Shown here in pieces: positions 29,398 through 38,091 of a stretch of DNA of 64,000 nucleotides. Position 1 is the first letter of the stretch. Every line of letters begins with the position of its first letter. The translations under genes were made by a program, and so were the position numbers. The notes under the pieces were generated by a model that was given only the letters and a program-made list of their open reading frames with translations, did not search any database and was not told where the DNA came from. The stretch is from Caballeronia sp. INDeC2 (lineage in GTDB: Bacteria; Pseudomonadota; Gammaproteobacteria; Burkholderiales; Burkholderiaceae): assembly GCF_023631325.1 (NCBI RefSeq), contig NZ_JALQDG010000012.1, positions 1-64,000 on the forward strand, read 5' to 3'.

Positions 29398-29525
29398 ATG
29401 CAATCCCCCATCCTATTGCCAAGATATATCACGACGCCTATTGTTCTTATACAGGCTCGGCACCCGTAATTATATCGATCCAAATATGTACCGACAAAAC
29501 ATATGCCGAGTGTTGGAGGAGCCCC
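29398..29525. promoter_or_regulatory. Divergent control region of the ModE-like gene and fdsGBAD
   Basis: Two symmetric elements stand out: the palindrome GATATATC at 29423-29430, and ATATGT (29484-29489) with its inverse ACATAT (29499-29504), spaced by nine bases. The AT-rich character and TATAT cores resemble ModE-type half sites. The fdsG ribosome binding site (TTGGAGGAG) precedes its ATG. Confidence 0.45.
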
Positions 29526-30014
29526 ATGACACATCCGCAGCTATCCGCCGCCGCTTCCGCTGAACTCGTGCGTCGCCACGCCGTGCAGGGCGCGACGCTG
29601 ATGACCATTCTTCACGCTATCCAGGACGAAGTCGGCTACGTGCCGGAAACGGCTATCGCGCCGCTTGCGCAGGCGCTGTCGCTGTCGCGCGCCGAAGTCC
29701 ACGGCGTCGTCACCTACTATCATCACTTCCGCTCGGCTCCGCCCGCGCGCGTGACCGTGCAGCTCTGCCGCGCGGAAGCGTGCCGCAGCATGGGCACCGA
29801 GGCGTTGAAGGAGCACATCGAAGGGCATACGGGTTGCCGCTTCGACAGCGGTCATGCCGACGACACCGAGCTCGAATCCGTGTTTTGTCTCGGTCAATGC
29901 GCGCTGTCTCCGTCGATGATGATCAACGGCGAATTGCACGCGCGCGTGACGCCGGCGAAGTTCGACCGCCTGTACGCCGCGGCGCAAACGAAGGTCGCGG
30001 AGGTGACGGCATGA
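29526..30014 (+). CDS. fdsG: NAD-dependent formate dehydrogenase gamma subunit
   Basis: A 162-residue NuoE/HoxE-like protein with a thioredoxin-fold [2Fe-2S] site formed by CRAEAC and CLGQC. It belongs to the soluble, oxygen-tolerant FdsABG(D) formate dehydrogenase, which reduces NAD with electrons from formate. The stop overlaps the fdsB start (ATGA), showing translational coupling. It is preceded by a strong GGAGG. Confidence 0.94.
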   Translation: MTHPQLSAAASAELVRRHAVQGATLMTILHAIQDEVGYVPETAIAPLAQALSLSRAEVHGVVTYYHHFRSAPPARVTVQLCRAEACRSMGTEALKEHIEGHTGCRFDSGHADDTELESVFCLGQCALSPSMMINGELHARVTPAKFDRLYAAAQTKVAEVTA

Positions 30015-31567
30015 CGCGCATTTACGTTCCCATCGATTCCGCCGCGCTCGCTCTGGGCGCGGACGCCGTCGCGCAGGCTATTGCGAGCGAAGCGCAGAAA
30101 CGCGGCGTGGACGTGCAACTCGTGCGCAACGGTTCGCGCGGGCTCTTCTATCTCGAACCGCTCGTCGAAGTCGAGACGCCGGACGGACGCATCGGCTATT
30201 CGAACGTCGAAGCCGACGATGTCGCCGCGCTCTTCGATGCCGGTTTTCACGAGGGCAAGGCGCATGAGAAGAACGTCGGCATCGTCGACGAGATTCCGTA
30301 TCTCAAGAACCAGCAGCGCCTGACGTTCGCTCGCATCGGTATCACGGACCCGCTGTCCATCGACGATTACACCGCGCTCGGCGGCCTCCAGGGTCTGCGC
30401 CAGGTGCTCGACATGAACGGCGACGCCGTCTGCGAAGCGCTGCTCGATTCGGGCCTGCGCGGTCGTGGCGGCGCGGCGTTCCCCGCGGGCATCAAGTGGA
30501 AGACTGTGCGCGGTGCGTATGCGGATCAGAAGTACATCGTCTGCAATGCGGACGAGGGCGACTCCGGCACGTTCTCCGACCGTCTCGTCATGGAAAGCGA
30601 TCCGTACATGCTGATCGAAGGCATGATCATCGCGGGCGTGGCGGTGGGCGCGACCGAGGGCTACATCTACGTGCGCAGCGAGTATCCGCATTCGATCGCC
30701 ACGCTCAACCGCGCGATCGACAAGGCGCGCGATGCCGGCTGGCTCGGCGCGAGCGTGCTCGGCACGTCGCATGCGTTCGAGTTGTATGTGGCGAAAGGCG
30801 CGGGCGCGTACGTGTGCGGCGAGGAAACGGCGCTGCTCGAATCGCTCGAAGGCAAGCGCGGCATCGTGCGCGCGAAGCCGCCGGTGCCGGCGCTCACCGG
30901 CCTGTACGGGAAGCCGACGGTCATCAACAACGTCATCACGCTCGCGACCGTGCCGATTATCTTCGCGAAGGGCGCGGCGTTCTATCGCGATTTCGGCATG
31001 GGCCGCTCGCGCGGCACGCTGCCCTTCCAGATTGCGGGCAACGTGAAGCAAGGCGGGCTCGTCGAACTGGCGTTCGGCGTGACGTTGCGCGAACTGCTCT
31101 ACACCTACGGAGACGGCACGGCGAGCGGCCGTCCGGCGCGTGCGGTGCAAGTGGGCGGGCCGCTCGGCACGTATCTGCCTGAGAGCCAGTGGGACATTCC
31201 GCTCGATTACGAGGAATATGCGAAGGTCGGCGCGGTGGTCGGACACGGCGGACTCGTGGTTCACGACGACACCTCGAATCTCGCCGAACTCGCGCAATAC
31301 GCGATGCACTTCTGCGCGCTCGAATCGTGCGGCAAGTGCACGCCCTGCCGCATCGGCTCGACGCGCGGCGAGGAAGTCATCGCGAAGATCCGTGAAGGCG
31401 ATACGTCGGTGAAGCAGATCACGCTGTTGCGCGAGTTGTGCGACACGATGGTGTCCGGCTCGCTCTGCGCGATGGGCGGCATGACGCCGTTCCCGGTGAT
31501 GTCCGCGCTCGATCATTTCCCCGAGGACTTCGGGCTGCCCCGCACACCCGCACAGAAAGCGGCATAG
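30011..31567 (+). CDS. fdsB: NAD-dependent formate dehydrogenase beta subunit
   Basis: A 518-residue NuoF-like subunit. The FMN/NAD-binding region has GLRGRGGAAFPAGIKWKTV and GAGAYVCGEETALLESLEGKRG, and the [4Fe-4S] site is SCGKCTPCRIG. The amino-terminal 100 residues are a NuoE-like thioredoxin domain without its cysteines, as in other FdsB proteins. It hands electrons from the FeS chain through FMN to NAD. I chose the ATG at 30011, which overlaps the fdsG stop; the upstream open frame is a shadow. Confidence 0.95.
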   Translation: MTRIYVPIDSAALALGADAVAQAIASEAQKRGVDVQLVRNGSRGLFYLEPLVEVETPDGRIGYSNVEADDVAALFDAGFHEGKAHEKNVGIVDEIPYLKNQQRLTFARIGITDPLSIDDYTALGGLQGLRQVLDMNGDAVCEALLDSGLRGRGGAAFPAGIKWKTVRGAYADQKYIVCNADEGDSGTFSDRLVMESDPYMLIEGMIIAGVAVGATEGYIYVRSEYPHSIATLNRAIDKARDAGWLGASVLGTSHAFELYVAKGAGAYVCGEETALLESLEGKRGIVRAKPPVPALTGLYGKPTVINNVITLATVPIIFAKGAAFYRDFGMGRSRGTLPFQIAGNVKQGGLVELAFGVTLRELLYTYGDGTASGRPARAVQVGGPLGTYLPESQWDIPLDYEEYAKVGAVVGHGGLVVHDDTSNLAELAQYAMHFCALESCGKCTPCRIGSTRGEEVIAKIREGDTSVKQITLLRELCDTMVSGSLCAMGGMTPFPVMSALDHFPEDFGLPRTPAQKAA

Positions 31568-31582
31568 AAAAAGGAGACGACA

Positions 31583-34504
31583 ATGTCCAACACCATCAAC
31601 GGCTGCGGCTCCGGCAACTGCGCGTGCAAGAGCGCGGCGTCGGTGCAGCGCCGCGACCCGTTCGACGAAACCGACTACGGCACGCCGCTGCGTCACGCCG
31701 ATATCGACGTAACGCTGGAAATCGACGGCGAATCCGTCACGGTGCCCGCGGGCACGTCGGTGATGCGCGCCGCCATCGAAGCCGGCGTCAACGTGCCGAA
31801 ACTCTGCGCGACGGATTCGCTCGAGCCGTGGGGCTCGTGCCGCTTGTGCCTCGTCGAGATCGAGGGAAAGCGCGGCTATCCGGCGTCGTGCACGACGCCC
31901 GTCGAAGCGGGCATGAAAGTGCGCACGCAAAGCGACAAGCTGCAATCGCTGCGCCGCAACGTGATGGAGTTGTATATCTCCGATCACCCGCTCGACTGCC
32001 TCACCTGCCCCGCCAACGGCGATTGCGAATTGCAGGACATGGCGGGCGTCGTCGGCTTGCGCGAAGTGCGCTACGGCTATGAAGGCGCGAACCATCTGAA
32101 GGACAAGAAGGACGAGTCGAATCCATACTTCACCTACGATCCGTCGAAGTGCATCGTCTGCAATCGATGCGTGCGCGCCTGCGAGGAAACGCAGGGCACA
32201 TTCGCGCTGACAATCGCCGGACGCGGCTTCGAATCGCGCGTCGCGGCGAGCGAGAACGTGCCGTTCATGGAATCGGAATGCGTGTCGTGCGGCGCGTGCG
32301 TCGCCGCGTGCCCGACCGCGACGCTGCAGGAAAAGACCGTCATCATGCTTGGCCAGGCCGAACATTCGGCGATCACGACGTGCGCGTATTGCGGCGTCGG
32401 CTGTTCGCTCAAGGCGGAAATGAAGGGCAACACCGTCGTGCGCATGACGCCGAACAAGAACGGCCAGGCGAACGAAGGCCACGCGTGCGTGAAGGGCCGC
32501 TTTGCATGGGGTTACGCGACGCACAAGGATCGCATCAAGAAGCCGATGATCCGCGCGAAGATCACCGATCCGTGGCGCGAAGTGTCGTGGGAGGAAGCGC
32601 TCGCGTACGCGGCGAGCGAATTCCGCCGCATCCAGGACAAGTACGGCCGCGATTCGATCGGCGGCATCACGTCGTCGCGCTGCACGAACGAAGAGACCTA
32701 CCTCGTGCAGAAGCTCGTGCGCGCGGCGTTCGGCAACAACAATGTCGATACCTGCGCGCGTGTTTGCCACTCGCCGACGGGTTACGGCCTCAAGGCGACG
32801 CTCGGCGAATCGGCGGGCACGCAGACGTTCGCATCGGTCGAGCAATCAGACGTGATCATCGTGATGGGCGCGAATCCGACCGACGGCCATCCGGTCTTCG
32901 GCTCGCGCCTGAAGCGCCGCGTGCGTGAAGGCGCGAAGCTGATCGTGATCGATCCGCGCCGCATCGATATCGTCGATACGCCGCACGTGAAGGCGCAGTA
33001 TCACCTGCAATTGCGCCCGGGCACGAACGTCGCGATGGTCAACTCGCTCGCGCACGTCATCGTCACGGAAGGTTTGCTGAAGGAAGATTTCATCGCCGAA
33101 CGCTGCGAGGCGCGCGCCTTCGGGCAGTGGCGCGATTTCGTCGCGAAGGAAGAGAACTCGCCCGAAGCGATGGAAGCCATCACCGGCGTGCCCGCGCAAC
33201 TGGTGCGCGAAGCCGCGCGCGTCTACGCGCTCGGCGGCAACGGCGCGATCTATTACGGCCTCGGCGTGACCGAGCACGCGCAAGGCTCGACCACCGTCAT
33301 GGGCATCGCGAATCTCGCGATGGCGACGGGCAACGTCGGGCGCGAAGGCGTCGGCGTGAATCCGCTGCGCGGCCAGAACAACGTGCAGGGCTCGTGCGAC
33401 ATGGGCTCGTTCCCGCACGAGTTGCCGGGTTATCGGCATATCGGCGACGCGGCGGTGCGCGCGCTCTTCGAAGAAGCATGGGACGTGAAGCTCCAGCCGG
33501 AGCCGGGCCTGCGCATCCCGAACATGTTCGATGCCGCGATGCACGGCACGTTCATGGGCCTCTACTGCCAGGGCGAGGATATTGTCCAGTCGGACCCGAA
33601 CACACAGCACGTGGCGGACGCGTTGTCGTCGATGGAATGCATCGTTGTGCAGGACATCTTCCTGAACGAGACGGCGAAGTACGCCCACGTTCTGTTGCCC
33701 GGCTCGACCTTCCTCGAAAAGGACGGCACCTTCACGAACGCCGAGCGCCGCATCTCGCGCGTGCGCAAGGTGATGCCGCCGCTCGCGGGCCTTTCCGACT
33801 GGGAAGTGACGATCAAGCTCTCGCGCGCGCTCGGCTACGAGATGAACTACGCGAATCCGTCGGAAATCATGGACGAGATCGCGCGTCTCACGCCGACCTT
33901 CCACGGCGTCTCGTACGAGCGGCTCGACGAGCTCGGCAGCATTCAGTGGCCGTGCAACGAGCGCGCACCGGACGGCACGCCGACGATGCACATCGACGAA
34001 TTCGTGCGCGGCAAAGGACGCTTCGTCATAACGAAGTTCATCGCGACGCCGGAGAAAGTCACGCGCAAGTATCCGCTGCTGCTCACGACCGGGCGCATCT
34101 TGTCGCAATACAACGTCGGCGCGCAGACGCGGCGCACCGAGAACTCGCAATGGCACGACGAGGATCGTCTCGAAATTCATCCGGTCGATGCGGAGGATCG
34201 CGGCATCAAGATGGACGACTGGGTCGGCATCGAGTCGCGCGCCGGGCAGACCGTGTTGCGCGCGAAGATCTCCGAGCGTATGCAGCCGGGCGTCGTCTAT
34301 ACGACGTTCCACTTCCCGGAATCGGGCGCGAACGTCATCACGACGGACTCTTCCGACTGGGCGACCAACTGTCCGGAGTACAAGGTGACGGCGGTGCAGG
34401 TGATGCCGGTGGAGCAGCCGTCGCAATGGCAGAAGGAATACTCGCGCTTCAACACACAGCAGCTCGAGTTGCTCAACCTCGCCACGACCACGTCGGGAAA
34501 ATAA
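31583..34504 (+). CDS. fdsA: NAD-dependent formate dehydrogenase alpha (catalytic) subunit
   Basis: A 973-residue molybdopterin enzyme. The order is: [2Fe-2S] (CATDSLEPWGSCRLCLVE), His-ligated [4Fe-4S] (HPLDCLTCPANGDCELQ), two [4Fe-4S] clusters (CIVCNRCVRAC and CVSCGACVAACP), the catalytic-domain [4Fe-4S] (CAYCGVGCSLKAEM), then the bis-MGD domain. The metal-ligating Cys395 is followed by His396 (ARVCHSPTGYG), as in the Cupriavidus enzyme, so it is a cysteine and not a selenocysteine enzyme. It starts 15 bp after fdsB. Confidence 0.96.
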   Translation: MSNTINGCGSGNCACKSAASVQRRDPFDETDYGTPLRHADIDVTLEIDGESVTVPAGTSVMRAAIEAGVNVPKLCATDSLEPWGSCRLCLVEIEGKRGYPASCTTPVEAGMKVRTQSDKLQSLRRNVMELYISDHPLDCLTCPANGDCELQDMAGVVGLREVRYGYEGANHLKDKKDESNPYFTYDPSKCIVCNRCVRACEETQGTFALTIAGRGFESRVAASENVPFMESECVSCGACVAACPTATLQEKTVIMLGQAEHSAITTCAYCGVGCSLKAEMKGNTVVRMTPNKNGQANEGHACVKGRFAWGYATHKDRIKKPMIRAKITDPWREVSWEEALAYAASEFRRIQDKYGRDSIGGITSSRCTNEETYLVQKLVRAAFGNNNVDTCARVCHSPTGYGLKATLGESAGTQTFASVEQSDVIIVMGANPTDGHPVFGSRLKRRVREGAKLIVIDPRRIDIVDTPHVKAQYHLQLRPGTNVAMVNSLAHVIVTEGLLKEDFIAERCEARAFGQWRDFVAKEENSPEAMEAITGVPAQLVREAARVYALGGNGAIYYGLGVTEHAQGSTTVMGIANLAMATGNVGREGVGVNPLRGQNNVQGSCDMGSFPHELPGYRHIGDAAVRALFEEAWDVKLQPEPGLRIPNMFDAAMHGTFMGLYCQGEDIVQSDPNTQHVADALSSMECIVVQDIFLNETAKYAHVLLPGSTFLEKDGTFTNAERRISRVRKVMPPLAGLSDWEVTIKLSRALGYEMNYANPSEIMDEIARLTPTFHGVSYERLDELGSIQWPCNERAPDGTPTMHIDEFVRGKGRFVITKFIATPEKVTRKYPLLLTTGRILSQYNVGAQTRRTENSQWHDEDRLEIHPVDAEDRGIKMDDWVGIESRAGQTVLRAKISERMQPGVVYTTFHFPESGANVITTDSSDWATNCPEYKVTAVQVMPVEQPSQWQKEYSRFNTQQLELLNLATTTSGK

Positions 34505-34507
34505 CCC

Positions 34508-34753
34508 ATGGATGTCGATAACCTGATCGAGATGGCGAACCGCATCGGCGATTTTTTCGATTCGATGCCGGACCGCGCCGAAGCCGTCGACAGCATCGCG
34601 GATCACATCCGCCGCTTCTGGGAACCGCGCATGCGGCTCGCGATTCTCGCCGCGCTCGACAATCCCGAAGCGAGCGCGTCGATGGAGCCGATACTTCGTG
34701 AGGCGCTCAATCTGCATAAAGCGGATTTGCAGCCCAAGACAGCGACGGCCTGA
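34508..34753 (+). CDS. fdsD: Formate dehydrogenase delta subunit
   Basis: An 81-residue acidic, helical protein (MDVDNLIEMANRIGDFFDSMPDRAEAVDSIADHIRRFWEPRMR) matching FdsD, a small subunit found with the fds enzyme. It begins three bases after the fdsA stop. In Cupriavidus the order is GBACD, with the sulfurtransferase-like accessory gene fdsC between fdsA and fdsD; fdsC is absent here and must be encoded elsewhere. The start is certain. Confidence 0.9.
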   Translation: MDVDNLIEMANRIGDFFDSMPDRAEAVDSIADHIRRFWEPRMRLAILAALDNPEASASMEPILREALNLHKADLQPKTATA

Positions 34754-34778
34754 CATCGTTCTCAAACTGCATCAAGCC

Positions 34779-34804
34779 AAGCCCTGCATCGCAGGGCTTT
34801 TTTA
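34779..34804 (+). terminator. Terminator of the fds operon
   Basis: AAGCCCTGC and GCAGGGCTT around an ATC loop are followed by a T-run. The T-run overlaps the stop of the converging monooxygenase gene. Confidence 0.9.
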
Positions 34805-36538
34805 ATCCTCGCGATATTCCCGTTCCGCTTGTCGCTCGGTGCTCGTATCCTGCGCGCCGAACCACGTTTCGCAATGACGCAGAAGCGCATGCACATCCGA
34901 TGGCGCCCGCCCGCGCGCGGCGATATAGCCATCGGGACGCACGAGATAGAACGCGGGACGCGTGCGGCCGTAGTTGTCGGTGAGCGAATTCGCGCCCTCG
35001 CCGCGCGTATCGGTGATGCGCCACACGCGCACCGCGTTCGGCATGATCGCTTCGATGGATGTCACGAGGCCGTCGAGGCCAGGATCGCGCATCGCGTGCG
35101 CGACGGTGATCGTCGCGGGCGCAAGCGCGATGTCGTCCTCGCCCGACGGATTCAGGAGCAGAAAGAGCGAGAAGCAGCCGGGATCGTGCAGATCGTAGAG
35201 ACAGCCGACGCCGGGCAGCCGCCCGAGCGGGCCGTCGACGACATGCACGCGCGCATCGGGCGCGCGCTCGCCCGCGCGCGGGCCGCCGTCGAGCAGACGC
35301 TCGAGCGTGAGCGGGCTCTTGCGATAATTGATCGACAGTTCGCTCACCGTGCGCCGCATCGCGTCGCGCAACGGACCGATCGCGGCGAGCGCGGGCATTA
35401 CATGGTCGCGCATCAGCTTCATCGGACCGTGCTCGGCGCCGGCCATCTGCGTGAGCATGCTCGTCTGGCGCAGCACGTCGCGTTCGATCGGATGCCGCTC
35501 CGCGTGATAGCTGTCGAGCAGCCGTTCGGGCGCGCCGCCCGCGAGCATGCGCGCGATCTTCCAGCCGAGATTGAAGGCCTCCTGAATGCCGGTGTTCATG
35601 CCCTGCGCGCCGGCGGGACTATGCACGTGCGCCGAATCGCCCGCGAGGAACACGCGCTCCACGCGCAGCCTGTCGACCATGCGGCTGTTCAGGTGAAAGT
35701 ACGACGACCACGTCAGGTTCGACAACGCGATCTTGTGATGCACGCGCCGCTCGATGAGCGCACGGCATTCATCGAGCGTCGGGCCGGTCTTCGCCTCTGC
35801 CGCGTTGACCGCGCTCGCGACCGGCGGCGGCAGATCCGCGATCAGGCGCGCGCGATCGCCGCCCATCGGAAAGAGCGCGGCGAGGCCTTCGCCGGACGCG
35901 AAGATGTGGAACTCGTCGTCGGGCCAGTCGGAGTCCGCCTGGAGATCGGCGAGCAGAAACGTTTGATCGAAGGTCTTGCCGTCGAAACCGATGCCGAGCC
36001 GATGCCGCACGAAACTGTGCGCGCCGTCCGCCGCGATCAGGTACGAAGGCCGCAAGAGTTCTTCACGTCCGTTCGGATGGCGCAGCGTCGCCTGCAAGCC
36101 TGCCGAGCCTTGCGAGAAATCGACCACTTCGACGCCGCGCTCCACATCGACGTGATAGCCCGCCAGATGCTCCGTGAGCAGGCGTTCGGTTTGCGATTGC
36201 TCCAGAAAAAGCAGATACGGATAACGCGTTTGCAGCGGATCGAAGTCTAGGCGTGCGAGGCGCTGCCCGTTCGAATAGAGGTTCGCGACGCGCGCGCGAT
36301 GGCCGAGCTCGAGAAACGGCTTGACCACGCGATGCTGCTCGAAGAGTTCCAGCGTGCGCGCCTGAATGCCGATCGCGCGTGAATACGGCGACGGCTCGCG
36401 CGCCTTGTCGACGAGCCTGACCGGGATGCGCGCGCGCGCGAGGCTCATCGCGGCGGCGAGGCCCGTCGGACCAGCGCCGACGATCAGAACGGGCGCCACG
36501 TCCAGCTTGTCGTTCGGATTCAGCTTTGGCGCGAACAT
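34802..36538 (-). CDS. FAD-dependent aromatic-type monooxygenase
   Basis: A 578-residue class A flavoprotein monooxygenase of the PheA/TfdB type. It has an amino-terminal FAD motif (VLIVGAGPTGLAAAMSLARA), the DG motif (SYLIAADGAHSFVRHRLG) and the FAD-ribityl motif (VFLAGDSAHVHSPAGAQGMNTG). A thioredoxin-like carboxy-terminal domain fills about residues 400-570. These enzymes hydroxylate phenols or related rings using NAD(P)H and O2. The substrate cannot be named, and no catabolic genes flank it. The ATG at 36538 has a very good AGAGGAGG site. Confidence 0.88.
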   Translation of the reverse strand: MFAPKLNPNDKLDVAPVLIVGAGPTGLAAAMSLARARIPVRLVDKAREPSPYSRAIGIQARTLELFEQHRVVKPFLELGHRARVANLYSNGQRLARLDFDPLQTRYPYLLFLEQSQTERLLTEHLAGYHVDVERGVEVVDFSQGSAGLQATLRHPNGREELLRPSYLIAADGAHSFVRHRLGIGFDGKTFDQTFLLADLQADSDWPDDEFHIFASGEGLAALFPMGGDRARLIADLPPPVASAVNAAEAKTGPTLDECRALIERRVHHKIALSNLTWSSYFHLNSRMVDRLRVERVFLAGDSAHVHSPAGAQGMNTGIQEAFNLGWKIARMLAGGAPERLLDSYHAERHPIERDVLRQTSMLTQMAGAEHGPMKLMRDHVMPALAAIGPLRDAMRRTVSELSINYRKSPLTLERLLDGGPRAGERAPDARVHVVDGPLGRLPGVGCLYDLHDPGCFSLFLLLNPSGEDDIALAPATITVAHAMRDPGLDGLVTSIEAIMPNAVRVWRITDTRGEGANSLTDNYGRTRPAFYLVRPDGYIAARGRAPSDVHALLRHCETWFGAQDTSTERQAEREYRED

Positions 36539-36608
36539 GCAGTCCTCCTCTGAAACGTCACGCCGCCTAGTGTACGCCCGCGCCCCGCGCTTTCGGCACG
36601 CCGGAACC

Positions 36609-37574
36609 TCAGTGCGCGTGCCCGCGCTCGCTGAGCACGCACGCGTGGCAGGCCTCGCCGAACTCCACCTGCACGGTCGCATGATGCATCGAATAATCGC
36701 GGCGCAGCGTCGTGACGACACCCTGCACGAAGGCGTCGCCCGGATGGCCCTGCGGCATCACCAGATGGACCGTGAGCGCGTTTTCGGTCGTCGAGAGCGC
36801 CCACACGTGCAGGTCGTGCACGTCGCGCACGCCGGGAAGCTGCTTCAGATATTGCTCGACGCGGGGCATGTCGACCGACGGCGGGACGGCGGCCATTGCG
36901 AGGCGCATCGCATCGCGGCCGAGCCCCCACGTGCCGTAGACGATGACCGACACGACGATCAGGCTCATCAGCGGATCGAGCCAGCTCGCGCCCGTGAACA
37001 GGATGATGAGACCGCTCACCGCGACGGCGGCGGAGATGGCGGCATCGGCGGCCATGTGCAGGAAGGCGCCGCGCACGTTGAGATCTTCCTTGCTGCCGCG
37101 CATGAAGAGCCACGCGGAGAAGCCGTTGACGACCATGCCGAGCGTCGCGACGATGAACACGTCGAGCCCCGCGACGGGCGCCGGATTGAGCAGGCGCTGA
37201 ATCGCTTCGAGCACGATCGCGCCGCACGCGAAGAGCAGCAGCGCCGCGTTGGCGAGCGACGCCAGGATCGACGAACTGCCCAGGCCGAAGGTATAGCGCG
37301 AGCTCGGCTGGCGCTTGCCGAGCCACACCGCGCCCCATGCGAGCAAAAGACCGAGCACGTCGGAGAGGTTGTGGCCGGCATCGGCGAGCAGCGCGGTCGA
37401 GTGTGCGAGAAAGCCGTAGACGGCCTGCACGATCACGATCACCACGTTCAGGCCGACCGCGAGCGCGAACGTTCGGCCTTGCCCTTCCTGCGGCGCTCCG
37501 TGATGGTGATGATGTCCGTGATCGTGCCCGTGGCCATCGTGATGCTCGTGTTCTTCGTGCTGATGCGTGCTCAT
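36609..37574 (-). CDS. Cation diffusion facilitator metal efflux protein
   Basis: A 321-residue CDF transporter of the CzcD/DmeF type. The amino terminus is extremely His-rich, with about ten His in the first 26 residues. Transmembrane helices follow, with the metal site HNLSDVLG in the second helix and ADAAISA in the fifth. The carboxy-terminal cytoplasmic domain ends in CHACVLSERGHAH with a possible extra metal site. It should export zinc, cobalt or a related divalent cation. It is downstream of an arsR gene by 25 bp, so the pair is a metal-inducible operon. Confidence 0.92.
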   Translation of the reverse strand: MSTHQHEEHEHHDGHGHDHGHHHHHGAPQEGQGRTFALAVGLNVVIVIVQAVYGFLAHSTALLADAGHNLSDVLGLLLAWGAVWLGKRQPSSRYTFGLGSSSILASLANAALLLFACGAIVLEAIQRLLNPAPVAGLDVFIVATLGMVVNGFSAWLFMRGSKEDLNVRGAFLHMAADAAISAAVAVSGLIILFTGASWLDPLMSLIVVSVIVYGTWGLGRDAMRLAMAAVPPSVDMPRVEQYLKQLPGVRDVHDLHVWALSTTENALTVHLVMPQGHPGDAFVQGVVTTLRRDYSMHHATVQVEFGEACHACVLSERGHAH

Positions 37575-37599
37575 GGACGTATTCGTGATCCGGTGGCTG

Positions 37600-37959
37600 T
37601 CATTCGATGTCGGTGGCGTCGGCTTGCGGCTCGGCGATGTGCTCCAGCAGTTCGCCCAGCATTGCGCTGATGTGGCGATCCGCCGCCACGTAGAACACCT
37701 GCTTGCCCTGGCGCTCGGCCCGCACGATCCGCGCCGCGCGCAAGAGCCGCAAGTGATGGCTCACGAGCGACGCCGACAGCCCCAGCAACTCCGCGATCGC
37801 CCCCACCGCGCGCCGCTGTTCGACGCACGCGAGCACGATGCGCAGGCGCGTCGGATCGCCGAGCAGGCGGAACAGATCAGCGAGCGGCACGACGCGGTCG
37901 TCGGAAGGGATCGGGCTGGCGGTGGTGGACGGATCGGAAACCACGGTTATCGCCAACAT
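37600..37959 (-). CDS. ArsR-family metal-responsive repressor
   Basis: A 119-residue ArsR/SmtB winged-helix protein. The recognition helix is in LLGLSASLVSHHLRLLRAARIV, preceded by the LLGDPTRLRIVLACVEQR helix. A carboxy-terminal His/Asp-containing stretch (ADRHISAMLGELLEHIAEPQADATDIE) may bind metal, as in the CzrA type. A perfect inverted repeat at 37955-37980 lies over its start codon, so it probably represses itself and the CDF gene. The start at 37959 lies within the left arm; a downstream start is possible. Confidence 0.9.
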   Translation of the reverse strand: MLAITVVSDPSTTASPIPSDDRVVPLADLFRLLGDPTRLRIVLACVEQRRAVGAIAELLGLSASLVSHHLRLLRAARIVRAERQGKQVFYVAADRHISAMLGELLEHIAEPQADATDIE

Positions 37960-37980
37960 ATGAATAGGTGTTCATATGTT
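37955..37980. promoter_or_regulatory. ArsR-type operator
   Basis: AACATATGAA and TTCATATGTT are perfect 10 bp inverted arms around TAGGTG. The ATATGAA-N6-TTCATAT core is typical of SmtB/CzrA-type sites. It overlaps the annotated start codon of the repressor gene and probably its promoter. Confidence 0.75.
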
Positions 37981-38091
37981 AAGTGCCATCGCCGCAACAT
38001 GTCAACCGCGCTTGCCCGGAAGAATCCGGGAGAGCGGCGCCGGTGTGGGAAAATGCGGGGTTTGCTTTTCCGGCCAGAAGTCTTCCCCGTC

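Noticed and set aside
29894..32845. A 983-codon minus-strand frame opposite fdsB and fdsA
   Set aside because: Shadow of the fds genes, which are confirmed by all their cofactor motifs.
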